A stretch of 64,000 bases of DNA from Poteriospumella lacustris (Eukaryota; Sar; Chrysophyceae; Chromulinales; Dinobryaceae). Shown here in pieces: positions 11,201 through 26,200 of this stretch. Numbering within the stretch: position 1 is the first letter of the stretch; every line of letters begins with the position of its first letter. The stretch spans positions 51,850 to 115,849 of the forward strand of contig SMOI01000089.1 of NCBI GenBank assembly GCA_008000375.1. The letters run 5' to 3'. A model generated the notes under the pieces. The model saw nothing but the letters and a program-made list of their open reading frames with translations. It did not search any database and was not told where the DNA came from. The position numbers and the translations under genes are program-made.

Positions 11201-14200
11201 GTCCCTGGATTGCCCAGTAAGGCGAAGTGATAGGTTTGTGGCACGCGAGAGGCGACCGGCACCTTTTGCACATGGCACATACTCTCGACGGCCCGAAGGA
11301 CATGTTCTTTCATCGACCGCAACCCAATCAGTTGCATGATGGCATCGAGCGCATCCCACGATTGGCCGTTGTTGTTGGCCTTGATTCGTTCGTATTGACC
11401 AGTGATTGTGTCCAGAGAAGGACTCGAGGAAGCACTGCTGGTTGTGGCCGCTGTATCGGGCGGAGGTGTCAACAGCGCTTTCTCTTGAGGAGACAACAAC
11501 GCGGTAAACGCGTTGGGATCACACAAACGAGCACAGGCCCCGGTCATATCATTCGATAGTCTCGACAACACCAATGCGACCAGAGGGCTCCAGCTGTCGT
11601 GCCCATCGACGAGCGTGTCACAAAACCGACGCAACGACTCAATGGCATACGCGCGATACCTCGCGATGTGCGTTGGACTCGCATACGAGGCCGCCAAGAG
11701 CAACGCTCCCATGGGTTCTGTGTTCAACGGTGCCTCACGTAATCGTTGGATGGCTCTGTCAACGTTTGTCTTCATCAAAGATGTCCGGGGCTGGAACGAC
11801 AACAGATTCAATGCATCTTGAGCCTCCGCCGATAGCGTAGTGAGGTAGAACGATGCGGGCAGTTCACCTCGCAACGCATGGATGCACAGGTCTACGTGTG
11901 CTTCCTGGAGATGCTCTTGTGCAATCGTTTCGAATTTGTCAATGTCCTTGGCGCGTTGTTGGACACGAGCGACCAGCTCTTGGTGCATGGGCAGCTTGAT
12001 GCGTTGCATTGTCTCGTGCAATGCCATCAAATCCTGACAATAGGATTCTTCGAACAGCTGCTCACCCGTCGTCGCCAATAACGTGGCTTGTTGAGAGAGA
12101 CTGTCCTTGGCATGCTGAAGCAACGTCTCTCCAGAACAATACTCCGGGTCGGCATGAATGCCTAGGGCTGCCATGTCCGTCAAGATACGTTCCAATTCAT
12201 TCCAAGCCAACGTATCTCGATCTTGAAGGTGTTGTAACTCACGCTTCAAGGTAGCCACTCGTTCCTTGAAGGTGGTCACTGCGGTCACAAATGGGTGAAG
12301 GTCTGGACTTGGAATAAGCAATGCCTCTGCTTCCACCAACAGCGTTTCACACTCCATCGCAGATGCGTGGGTTAACGGTAGTTGGCAGAGCTCTTGGAGT
12401 CTATTTTTGACGGTCCGTTTTCGTTCCAATTCGACCACCGCAGAGCCAAGGATACCTCGACCACCGCGACCAGTGTTGGTCCCAGATCGCCCCATTGGCG
12501 TACTTCGTCCGTGACGCCCACCGCGACCACGACCCCCACCGCGCCCTCCGCCACGACCCGCACCATCTGCTGTCGTGGCGCGGCGTTCCATTTCTTCACG
12601 TCGTTGTTCTTTAAGTCGTTTGAGATGTCGCACAAATCGACGGATGATGCTGGACGCATGGCGTTCGCGGTGACGATTGTACTCGGCCAACTCGTCGTCA
12701 GGAGCAAAAGCGTCCGTCTTGGTGGTGTCGGTCACACGAAGGAACCAAGGTAAGGCCTCCTGATGATGGTCCATTTCCAAGGTGGTCATTGCGGGGCCAC
12801 GAGAACGATCCTTCGACGCATCCAAACACCACGTCCAACTGCGTTTGGTCATTCGTTTGGGACGCATTTGACCCCACACACGTAACTTCAGGCGCAGAAA
12901 CACGTAATGCGCACATACGATCGCATGCTGTCCCGCCAAGGGCTCCATCACCTTCGTCATGTCTTGCAACAATGGATAGGCCTTCAATAGATCGTCTTCT
13001 GACTTGAACTGCATCGCCAAACGCTTGACCAAGTCGTCATTGGGTCGTGAACTCAAAAACAATTCGTGCTTGGCAAGCAATGCTTCCAAGGAACGTGCAT
13101 TGTCCGACAGATCATGGGTGGTGTCCCCTTCTTTGCTCGTTGCCAATGTGTTGAGAGCCTCCTCCACCTCGGACGACCAAGCGGTTTTCATATCGTACGG
13201 TTTACCGGCAAAAATATAGAACTCGGAGGTCAATCGCTGTTGGAAGAACGTGATCAATCGCGGAATATCACTCAACAGCAGCGACAGAAGCTGCTGAGAG
13301 GTGTCTGCGTCATCAATACCCATGAAGGCAACACACGACGGTAGATCGGTGCAGTGGCCGTAGGACAGTAGCGCCTCGCGTATCGACCAGTTGTGATGGT
13401 TCGTACTTCCTTTGTTGTTCATCGACACTTGCACGACATCCAACGCGCGAAGGACATACTTAAGCTCGAAATAGTCCAAGGCATGGAACAACAGCGATAA
13501 GCTGTTGGTGGCGATCGAAGCCGCCAAGTTGTTGCTGCGATCGGCGAAATAGCAATACCGTTGGGGGAAGAGTGATACATCCAGTGCGGGTGAAGCGGTC
13601 AACGCCAACTGATACAATCGAGTCACCAGCACCCCATCTCGACCGATCAACGTATACCACATCGCATGCTTGGCTTCACTGACCGTTACGTGCTGTTGAT
13701 GTTCCTTTACCACCACTGCCCGACAACCATCGTACACCTCCGCAATCGTAGAGGCCTGCGTCACACGATCATCATGGGACACGCGCGGAAGCGCTTCCAA
13801 CAAGTGCTTCAACCCTTGTTGACGAATACGCTCGGTAGTGACATTGGGCGGAAGTGCTTTCGGAAACACCTGTCGATACATTGTCAACAACGCCACGAGG
13901 ACATCGTACAAGAGACCATTGCGCGCTTCGGATGGCGTTTGTGTGGACAATAGATCCCACAACGTAACCGATTCATGAAAGGATCGTCCCAGCGAGGAGT
14001 TCAATGTCTCGATAATCGCTCGGATCTCTGCCCATAAGTACAAGAACGTGGAATTGGCCATACCAGCTACGTCAACACTGCGGTGCACGAACTCCTCAAA
14101 CCTCAAGTCTTTCATCGTCTCCTCCGATATCGCAGGTTGTCCACGGATCTCATCGGTCAGTAACTCATACAGCTCAAAGATGAGCGGGATCAACGAGAAC

Positions 14201-17200
14201 CACCGATCGATATTGCTGATGGTACACCATTGGTAAGCAGCAGGCGGCACAAGACGCGACCCTTGCGCCTTCCACCACGACTGTAGCACGTCATTACCGG
14301 ATAGATGGCCTTCAAAGAAATGGACATCTTGTGATACGATTGCACATAGGTCGGTTCCACAGACGAGCAGTGCTCGATCTGCAAGGGTTTGACTTCCGGC
14401 GGAGCATCCACTTGCCACCCAACCCTGGACTGTAGTGCACAATGCCTCCTGATTGCCGGCTACCTTCGTCAAGAGAATACGTCGCAATTCTGCTGACCAC
14501 GCTTGTGGCTGTTTCATCACATCGAGAGCCACGAGGAAACAATCGATGGCCGCTGGGTCAGTTGTCAGGGCTGTACCGTCACAGATGGCCACTCCCCAGT
14601 GATGCATCATCAGGTGGAAGACACTGGACAAGACCAGCTTCTTCGTATGTCGATAGTAACCCTGGTTTAGGTCCTTTATGGTCGTGAATAATCTTGCCAA
14701 CGTTGATACTTCCTCTTGAGCATGAAAGTGCCGAACCCATCGGGAAACCACCTGATACATGGCATCCACCAGAGGTGAATACGTCGTTTCTGACGGTCGT
14801 AGCCATCGAGGCAAATATGTTGCATCAGGAATTTGTAACAGCGGATCTAATGCGTCGTCAGTCGCATTTTCGAGCCATTGGGCAATGTCTTTGTCTTCCG
14901 TCGTCATCTTCGACTTCATTCGTGTTGCTACCAACGCTTGATCCAACACGGGAGCCAACAACTCTGGATGACGGTTGTCAGTACTCACCATGGACACCAA
15001 TGAGGTCCATGGAAACGGACCCAGTTCAGTGGAAGGAGCAGCATGAAGCATCGACAACAGAAATTGAAGTTTCCAGTCGTTCGGCAACTCTTGATTCTGT
15101 TCGATGGTCGTCCAAATGGCGTTCCAAGCCAAGGTCTTCGACGACAGCCCCTTGATCAAATCGTGTAAAACAGTGACTGCAGCAGGTTGATGACTCTCTT
15201 GAACAGGTAGCGACGTCATGATCTTGGCTACGGCCATAAGTTTTATTTTGAGGACGTCAATGCCACGCAACGAACCACTGTTTACTCTGAGACCCATCGC
15301 CATCGGTGACCAAGCCATTACGTCTGTCCACGTGTTGCAGGAAGACAGCAACTGGAACGCCTTTTCAATCAACCACGACATCAAATTACTGTCATCTTCG
15401 GCTTCCACCGCTGATTGAATCTCTGTTACGTCCGCATTGTCAAGATAGGACGCCGATTGGTTCAACACTTCACTGCAAAAGATCAATGAATCGAGGAAAT
15501 ACTTCCCAGACAAGTGAATCTGTGCCATCGCTCCCGAATAGCCCTCCATCACTCGTGAGACAAACCAATTGAAGATAAAGCGCCAAGGAAGACTGTCAAT
15601 TTCAATGGCTGGGAAAACTTGCTTCAAATAGCGATTCAAATACAGTTGCCACACCTCCTCCGATGCCGTCCAGTGCTGCACCAGGACCAAAGAAGCGATT
15701 GGATCTACAGATGGCAATGCAGCTACCTCGTCCAGCATACGTTCCCACACATCGTCCTCTTCATAGGTGGCGTATTGATCCAATATCGTTGAAGCAGCAG
15801 CCTCCAAGAATGTGAAAATCGCTTGGAATCGGGGAAAGCAACAGGACGTGGGCAATCGAGCAATGACTGTAGGTTTCACCGGGGAACGCAATGCGGACAG
15901 CGGTACGGTCGGTAATGCCTCCAAGAAGTTGGTGAGTAACGTCGTTCCATCGTTCAAGCGCAGTTGAAGACACTTCTCGAGTGCCATGAGGGAACTGCAG
16001 TCCGTGATGATATGTTTCAACGCCAGTTGAAGGTACTTGAAGAACATGTGCTTGCTCTCATCCACCACAAAGGCCCCCAAAGGCCCACTATGCATGCCCG
16101 TGACATAGGCAGTGATTTTCTGTGTGATTTCATACCGAAAGAGCGCAGCAGGGTCATTGTCCGGAGCGGCCGATGTCCAAACCGATACAAACCTCGAACT
16201 CACATGTTCGTACAATGTACTTCGGTCTGTCGTGGTCAATGCCAGCATCTCTTGCATGGAACGGAGGGCTTGGGATGCGTCTTGATCGTCCAATGTCAGA
16301 CACTTGGACACTTCACAGATGGCTTCATCTTTCCAAGCGGCTGTCGCCGACAATAGCAGCGTCTCCACCTCCATCGATGTGGTTTCGATGGTCGGTGGCA
16401 ACAACGCAAAGCGTAGCCATTCCAACGAAAAGAGATCATGATGCAACCCATCGACAAAGCGGTAGCTCCATTCTTCATGAAACGTCACATCGTACGGATG
16501 TTGTACCAGCCAATCTGCCACTGTCGCATGCAACAGGAAACAAACACGTTTGCTTCTTGTCGTTTCCGGATCGTGTGCATAGTTGGCATCGACTTTGTAT
16601 CGCGCAAAGTTGATTTGTGTCGTGGAGACCAAGCTGAGGTCAAAGATTAACACCAGCAACGACCGATGACGATTGGTGAAGAACTGTTCCAATGCCGCGA
16701 GAAAATCTGTTTCCCGATGAAAGTTGCTGAAGGATAAGTACTGCTCACCACTCACCGTTTGCAACCGAACGATATCGGGCGTGGTCCTTGTGAACACAAA
16801 GGATTTGGAACCCGGTGCACACTCTTGCTCCAAATGATACTGGAACTTTCGGGGTGACAACACATTCTGAATCACCAACGGCGGCAGATGATTCGCCACC
16901 GATAAGACGGCCTCCGGGATGGCCACATCCAACAGTAGCGATACCACGTGATGTAACAGCGCTTGTCCCAGCATGACTTGTGCCGGACGCGATGCTTCCG
17001 AATCCGAGCGATTCAACTCCGTCAACAAATACGATCGCAGATCATGTTCCGCGGCCACCGGAAACTCCGTTCCTAAGTCGGATTTCACCGCTTCCATGAA
17101 ATGCTCTTGCAAGGGCAGCAGCATGTTCTCACTGCCGGCAACGGCGGAGGCAGCCGCCGTGCTACTACTGGCAGTGACTGTCGCGAAGCCTCCAATGAAC

Positions 17201-20200
17201 TCAATGACATCGTCGAAGCTCTTCCAGCGTTGAATGACCGACAAAAACGCTGATTCCAAGGTTTGATCCTTCTTGAATCCAACAATGGCGTGTCGACCAA
17301 TGGTACGCACCAAAGCCTGTACGCGATGGAACACCGTGCCTAGACACCTTGGTAATGCCTTGAATTGCGCCAAAAATGGCGTTTGCTGCAGCTCCCATTG
17401 CAGTACATCTCCCAACGTGACTTGATACTTCTCGAACCGATTCAAAAAGGGCGCTGGTGCCACACGCAATTCATCAATTGTCAGGTGTACAATGCACGTG
17501 AATCCACTTTCGACTTTGCATCGCCGAGAATGCGCTCCAACCGCAATGTTGGCATGATACACGATGTGGGTACCTTGCTTCGTATGCTCTTCCGACTTGC
17601 GAAAATGTTGATTGAACAAATCATAGAAACTTTCGTTGATCGATTCGGAGTTCGACAGGAGGACGAGATCTCCACGGTCCGTCGACCACCGAACTTGACT
17701 GATCAATTGCACTTTGTGCAAATCGGAATCGCCCACAAACTCGCTCAACTTCAATAACCGAGGCGGTTGCTTACCATGAAGCCGATTGAAAACAAGACGA
17801 AGAATGGAATCATTCGTTGTTGTATCCAACACGAGAATATACCGACCCGTGGGTGACGACGACATCGATTGCTCCTCGATCGATGTGAACATCAACCCCA
17901 GTGGATTACGCAGAGATAGCTTCTCCGTACTGTGCATGCCCAAACAAAAGAAATCGATCACTGCTTTTGTGTATCGTTTGTCCGCCCCGTTCATATTCCG
18001 TTCCAAACATTCTCGCAGCAAGGGCAACGTGACTACTTTCCTCTGTGCAGTCATCCGTTTCAACAGCTTGATCATGTGCATGTAATCCCGTAACCCCAAG
18101 AACTCAATGAACTCCTTGGGTGCTTGCTCGTGAGGAAACATGGGGTGGGGAAGTTCATGCATGCAGGCTTCAAAGATACGACACACCATATCCAACAAAT
18201 TGTTGCGCTTGCCATCTTGCACGGTAGCAATCGTTAGGGGTACTGGAAGAGTGTCTGTTGGCTTCTGATAGGTGATGGTACACTGCAACTGTCGAATGAA
18301 TGCTTCTCCTCCTGAGCAACCTTCCGTAATTTGCATCAATTCGTCGTGATCCGGTTTCGACCGCATCAAAATGGCACATCGATTGCTTTTCGCGGCATCC
18401 AAAATGTGATTGGAAATCGCCACGAGACCAACTTTGGCCGCCACTTTCGTATGGTCTTCCAAGTAATAATGCAATACCTTCAAACTCTCTTTGCCTTCCT
18501 CGGGTAAACCTGCTTCATCCATAAAGACGAAGAATTGAGCTCGATTGCCATCTTCAATGCACTTCGCTTGACGTTTGATCGCGCGTTCAAAGACTTCTTG
18601 AAATTCACGACTTGTACTTCGACGACTGCATTGGTAGGAACATCCCTTCAGAGCAGGTACAGCTTGATAGATACTGGGTTTCGAGAATTCACCACGAGCA
18701 TTTTCCATCACAATCGTCACCGCAAGTGTCTTCGAGGAGCCTGGTGGGCCAATGATCATCAACGGTACGTTCGCAATCAACGTCACAAGGACCATGAACA
18801 CATTCTCTTGTAAACCCCGCGTGCAAGCGATTCCAGGTTCAATCGTAGTTTGACTGATGACGTTTTGCATTGCAGTTGTCACGACGTGCTCAATATCCAT
18901 CCGCACACGACAACGCTCAATTAACAACACACGGAATTTCGATCGGAAATTCAAGTGAGCATGCGATTGATCGACTCCCATACGGAAGTAATACACAACC
19001 GCCACAACCAACAAGAGGATCGTCAACTTCTCATCGTCCTCTTGAACCGATGTCGTGTTGAACAGACATTGCTTGATCGCCGCTGGTGCTTGTAACAAGT
19101 ATTCCAACAATTTGAATACCCGCAATATGTCACGAAGCGACACGACTGAGTTGGCGCGACGGCTCAGCTCTTCTGACGACACATTGGCGTTCTTAAATTT
19201 CAAAATGTCACCACTGTACTCGGCCGCGAGTTGACGCGTGATGCTATGAGCATGGAAGATAATGTCCGCGAAGGCGCTGATCAGATACTGGTTTGATGTT
19301 TCCGCAGAAAGAACCGTGCGAAGACGTTTGGAAATAAACTCACGTTCTTGCTCCGGTCGCAGCGATCCGTAATCCCATTTCATCAATGCCAACGACGTAG
19401 GCAGAGGTCGGACTTGATAATGACCAGAAACCCAGTCCAATCCGTATTCTTGCTTACGATTGTCATACAACGCCAACTTCTCTCGTGCAGGGTTACATGC
19501 GGCCAGGACAACCACATTGGAAGGAAGCGGAATACCATCGCAACTGCGATCGATGATGATTTCTTTCAACAAGCCCATACAACTGGACGTGTTTATCTCG
19601 TCGAAGAAAATGCAAAGCTTGGCTCGCGCATGTGTTGCAGACTCAATCGCCTTGCCCACGTCGACAATGCCTTGAGCAATACGGGAGACATCGCTTACGA
19701 TCGCTTTGAATTCTGTTGTGGTCATAGCGCTGTGTACATTGACAGGGAAGAAGGACCACTGACTACGATGCGGTTCATGGCGACGTCGTCGCAATTCAGC
19801 GACCAACCAAAGCAACAAATCTGCGGCTCGATCGGGAATGGTCAGAGCCTCCAATAAGGGAAACCGCTGGAACATAGAATGGGTCAAAGGGTTCAGGGAC
19901 AAATCCACGGCCAGATGATCCAAGAGCTCTTTGCCCATCGTCAGATTGGGATGGCTGCACACGGCTACAGCCCACGCTCGAGAATCGTCTGAAAGTTTCG
20001 CTAATTCTCCATCGGAGAAGGTGCCCAACATCTTTGTCCATGTACGAAGAACTTGCAGAGTAGGATCCGTCTTTAACTTGGTCAGGTCACGCACTGTATT
20101 CTCCAATGCCTTCATCGACTTTGAGGGTGCTTTGGCTCCGTTTTTCAAATGGAAATAGATTTGTGTCAACGCCGTCTTGCTGACTCCAGTTTCACCTTCC

Positions 20201-23200
20201 ATGATACAAGGAATACCGCATTCAACACGTTCATTGATGACCAATAACTTCATGACGAAATCTAACGTCAACACAAACTTCTTTTCGTCGAGCGTTTGCA
20301 AGGAACCCAAATGGAAATCGAAGGGTCGACCAGAAGAACTCGTTTCACTCCTCAAATTGTTCAGAGGAATACCCAATCCATAGGCCAAGTACGAATCCAA
20401 TACTCGGCGGTCTGCACGTGACAGATCTTGTTCCGTGGGAATGGTCATTTGCAATCGACCCACCAATTCTTTCCGGTGTTTCCATACCGGATCTGATTCA
20501 TCGTCTGGATTCGTCGCCAACAAACTCCACGAATAATCCTCTACTTGCTGCCCTTGATCATCGAAACGAACTCCCTTCCGATAAATCATCTGTTCATGAC
20601 GAACTGAATGCCAATCGACCATGAAGTCATTCTCAAGGGCCCGATCGACTTCCTCCAGCATAATGGCCATTGTCGTACTGCCAAACTGCTTCAAGTGGGT
20701 GTTCTTGTTGAACTTCTCACTGGAGGCCAGAACACCACAACGGCGATACATGTATTGTATCCAAAAGACTTGATGCAAGCGGGTCCAAGACCGATGATGG
20801 CTGTCTAAGTGCATGTACTTCCGCAACAATCGTCGACATTCGTCGGGCGTGATGCTTTCACCGGCCTGTTCGATCTGTTGACTAACCGTCAACCGTTCGC
20901 CAACGGATGTCCACGCGGCAGATAAGTCGGATGATTGCCCCGCCAAGAATAACTCGTCTTCTTTGGAGCGAATGCAATGAGAACGAATGATATTGGCGTA
21001 CTGCGGCTCCAGTTGAACGCCAATGAACAGAATGCGTATCTGGGGGTTACTTTGTAAAACGCTGCGGACGGTTCCGGCCAGAGAAGCATCTTCAGCTGCA
21101 CCGTCTGTCAGTGCCACTACTATTGCCTTCTTCTTCGTTGCACCGATGGTAGTGATGACATTGAGTAGAGCTGTCCACATGCTCGTTCCGCCACTAGCCC
21201 ACAAAGAGTTCAGATAGGATTCAACTTGTTGCTTATGCCTTGGTGACCAGGGCGCCGATGCCACGTCTACCCGAATCGTCGACTCGAAGGCAACGAAACG
21301 AACACACGAATCACGAGGAATTTGACTCGCAAAAACCTTGCGCAGTTCGTTCTTGCAAATGTCCAATCGGCTACCAGACATACTGCCGGATACATCGAGA
21401 GCAAAGGCGATCTGCTCCACCGCAGACCCTTGATCTTTGTACAAGGAATCAATGGTACCCGATTCATAGGCCTTGAGATACTTGCTTACGTGCATGGCAT
21501 TCGCGTCGGGTTCAAATTCGCATTGAGATGCGTCGACAAAGGCGCTCACATGATTCATTACGGGTAGCATTTCGCCACGCCCTCTCACAGCGCCAACAAC
21601 GTCATCAGAGACTTCCATCGTCACACGAATGGCCATCATTGGTGGAATATTCACCAACAAAGTCAAATCAGAGCTTTGCAACGATCGCAATACGAGTAAA
21701 TTGAAGAGAAAGATGTCAACATCACGAAGCAGTTCACGCAACGATTCGTGTTCGGATGGCCGAAAGAAACCGAAATGGATTTGTATTACCACATCAATCC
21801 TTTCTAAGGACTCGTTTTGCAACACGGCCTGGAATTTGTCAATGGCATCTTTCCAATTCATCTGTTCATTCACTGCCAAGTGGATCAGCGTGTTCGCTTG
21901 CTGAATACGCTTCTGCAACTGATGGGTCTTTCCTGAACAAGGCGGGCCATGGATCCAGGTAAAGTCATGAGCTTCTTGGCCAATCCATTTACGCAGGATA
22001 TTATTCTCGCGCACATTGGCACACATATCTTCGGCAATGGCACAGGATAACCAGGAGGCAGCTTGTAAACTGTTTGAGGATCCACCACATTCAATGCACG
22101 AGAGGTTTTGTTGTAAATGGATATCTTTCAACAATGCTCGCAACAAGACTTGTTGATTGCTCGGAGAAAGGGCATCCGAACGGATAAGAACAAAACACGT
22201 CGATGGAAAAGCGCTGGCCCGACGCAAGAAATCGCATAGGGTCGATTCTGCCATAGCTGGATGACCCCACAGCAGCTGATGTGCCAACGGTGGCTCGTTG
22301 GGAAACAAAGCGCAGAGCAAGCGAATGATATCTCCCTGTCGTGTCGAGCATTTGATGCGCGTTGCACAAGTGGATAATGGTGCGTCAAAGGTTTGCCATT
22401 TGAAAAACTCTCCCATGGTTTGGAAGAACAAGCATGCCACCGCCAACCAATCTGAATCGGATCTTGCGTTCGTACAGCGTTGAGCTGCGCCTTGTACTTG
22501 TGCCACTAAGGCATTCCAAGACCCGAGAGAGTGTGCAATCACATGAATGATGGAAAGCGTGAGCTGACGCACGTGGTTGGCCTTGATATGTGACGCAATT
22601 CGTTGTAACTGCTCCACGGAGAACAAGCGTAGCAAAGAATTGTCTACCATGGCTTGCTCAATCTTCTGATCCCAGTCCTGCAGCTGCTGTTGTAACTTGG
22701 TGGTAGACGCACCCAGTTTACGTGGAAACGGCGGGAAAACACTGGGTGCTTGATCACCCACGGGAAATGCCCACACTGATTCCAAAACCTTTGGATGGCC
22801 ACGTCGATGCAATTGACACAAAACGTCCAAAGACGCCTTCATTGATCGTATTTCTTGCAGTTTCGCGGGGATATTCATCAGCGCGGCTTTCGGTTCTTGT
22901 TGAACAAAGCCCAATCGTTGTTCAAAATCTTGCAGTTGGTCGTCCTTCCAAGTTATGAAGGTCTTCCGTTTGTCATCGTAGTATTCCAAAGTTAATTGTC
23001 CTGTGCGTAGATCGAACCGATAACACGATGCAGCTTGAATGGAACGCAGCTGTCCCAATACCGAGTCCAGACTGCTCAACCCAACTTGAAAGAGAGTGGT
23101 GATGAAATCCATATCCTTTTGGACAGTCTCGATGAGTTTGAAAGGAATTCCGCGGACATCTGATCCCAAATGAGCTACAATTGTTGGAGACACTTTCAAT

Positions 23201-26200
23201 ATCGACATAATCTCTGCGAAGGGACATTTCGTCAGTGCCATGACTGTCGTGGTCCAACCAGCAACCGTCTTGAAATTCTCCAATATCTTCAGATCTTCAC
23301 CATCCAATTCCCCGAGAAAATCGTCGACCTTATCCACGAAAATACGACTATAACCGCGACCATCATCCGCAATGTACGAGTCATTTTCTTCAAAGAACTC
23401 CCATAGTTTACTGGCGCTGCCCAACTTTGCAAACAGATGCAGTAGGCGTCGCAACACCGTCAGTTCTTCAGGGCTATCACTCAAGTGAAACGCGGCCAAT
23501 ATCGTCGATAGATACTGCTGACATTCGTGCGCCTTCCAAGATCCTAACAACTCGGCATCGGCGATCAGTTCTGCTGCGGATACCATCTCACGGTAATCAT
23601 CTCCCGTAACGCATGTAAATCCCAATCGTTGAAGAGTGGGCGTATCACAAGCTTGCCCATATCCCTGCCAGCCCAACGCGAACGATAACAACAACTGTCG
23701 CAAACCAAACAGCTTCACGACATTATTCATCTCTGTGACGATGGAACGGACTCGTTGTCCGTCGCGTTGATTCAAGATCAGATTGCACAACAACTTAAAT
23801 TCATCGTCCACTTTTCGGTCATTGTCTTCCAAGGCTTTGCTGATGCGAATGATCTCATCTACCGGAGGCTTCTCCAAAGCGGCTTCCATGTATCCCTTTA
23901 TCTTCGATAACATTGTGTTGATGTAGACAGCCGCATCTGCAGCGGTCGCGATCGCCCCAATTTCGTTCAACGCAGCTGTAGTGATCTGGTGATGATAATG
24001 ACGATACAACACGGACGACCCGTCACTTTCGAAACTTTCAAAGAACTTTCGATTGTCCAATGTGATGCGGTTGACGACGTCTTCCAAAGCTCTCAATTGC
24101 ACTTCAAAGTCGGACCAGGACATGCACATAATCTCGTCTTTCTTGAGTTGGAAACAGCGTAAATCTCGCTCAATGAAGAAACGGCATTCTGGAAACCGAG
24201 TCAACAAGGCTGTTATAAATTTCACTTCCACAGTCAACCACGAACACTTTTGTCCAACCTCTTCCATCGTTGTCACCAATACGACCAATACGATTTTTGG
24301 CACTTGTAGTGCTCTGCAAACTCCCTCTATATTTCCAATGTGTCCCGCCAGAAACTGTACCGTACGGAGCGGATAGTTGCGGATGCTCTCATGTGCAAGT
24401 ACAGTCTTCAGCAGGGCAGGTGCGCCTTCAAAGTCTCTAAACTGCGCACGACTGAGTTCGGCACGATATTTGGAGCAGATCGACAGAATATCTAGCTCCT
24501 CCTTTGGATTGACAATCATTGTGGCAAAGCGGTCAACGTCACTCAGTTTTTCCGACAGCAAGCATCTTTTGTACAAGAACATCGACACTCGAGCCCCCAG
24601 AAAACGAACAGTTTTGTTTTCAGTTTCGTAAGATACTCGAGATGTCCCAGAGGCGAAATATGGTGAGCAGTTGCGATGCTCACTGAAGGAATCCAGATAG
24701 CGCTGAATATACACATCCACAAATCTGCCAAAGCTTGCATCGGAACCTGGGTCAACAAGAAACACGGAGGAGAACGCAGACACGAGCTCAGTATGTATTT
24801 TGGTTGCTGATGAAGGGAGTGGTACGACTTCCAATGTGTCCAATACACGAGTCATTGTTCTTTGGACACATTTCTTCCTCCAATGTTGAGCGACAAGGAG
24901 AAGGGTTTCGCCAAGTTTCTTCTCCTTCGCGAAGGATTGGAAACGTTCTTGAAACACCTCTAAAATAGTCTCGTGAACATCTTCGGCGCTTCTTTCCAAG
25001 AACAAATCAAGAGCATCGATGGCATTCACAAGGTCAACTTTTCCTTCTGAAATATGCGCCATCGCATCCGGAAATGGCAACAACGCCGACAAACGGGAGT
25101 GCCGTATACAATCCATGAAGAGCTTCGATGAACCACGCAAGATTTCTTTACGGAAAATATCAGTAATCGCAGTCGGCGATAAAATAGGATCAGAGCCAAC
25201 AAAGACGATAGAGCAGTCACACCAGCCATCATACAGATGCGAAGCACCCCGACTTGCCATTCTTTTAACCTCTCGACTGACCAATTCCTCAACTAACGGG
25301 TGAATCTGATCCCGATGAGGCGAAGACCATGACAACAACAACAATCGTTGTAGATGCTTTATTTCTTCAATTGAGCGTGTGAAGACGGATAATGCAATAA
25401 CTTCGTCTTGCGGAGAAAACGCCGTTGGCAGTTGTTGAGACAACTTCTCACGAGCACGATCGACCTTGGTTATCATGTTAGGCACTCCTTCAACGGACAA
25501 CATAGAGTTCAACAAATTTTCCCAGCTTGGAAGTTGGAAAGCACGTGCGGAAGACGAGCAGCGAAGAAAGAAGAAAAGCGATAACCGTCTATCCGAAGAG
25601 GTATCCCGATTGGTGAGCATTTTCACCAACTCCTGTTCCAGATCGCGACAATCGTTTTCGATACTCGGCCACCGCATCATTTCGAGGGCAGAAGCAGTAA
25701 ATGAAAATTCATACACATATTTCAAAGCCCAGGCACGATGCATTGATGTGGAAGTGTTTCGACCTTCTTTTCTCCCCAATCGCATCGACAAGGAATACAT
25801 GAACGGGAAATTGAACTTGTTGCAGTGGTGATTCAGAGCATCTTGACAATGCGACCAATCTCCGATGTATTCGCTTCCAAGTAGCACCTTATCAAATTTT
25901 CTTTCGATATCCAGCAATGGTAGATTTGATGATAAAATATCACCCAAAAGCCGTGATAGTGGCGGAGGGTCGTACTTCTTTCCGTCAATGTACGTCTCTG
26001 AGGGCCGAGCTTGAATAAAGGAAGCAGGATTGCTGACCAACAAGTCGAAAGGTATTTCCATCATGAAACACACGGGAATACGGAGGTGCGACAGTTCTTG
26101 AAGTTCAGGACAAAGGCCAAGAAACTGGATCCACTTCATATTCGGAGAATTCGATTCACCCAAGGTCAAGACAGCTTCCACAAAATCTCCAATCGTCCAG

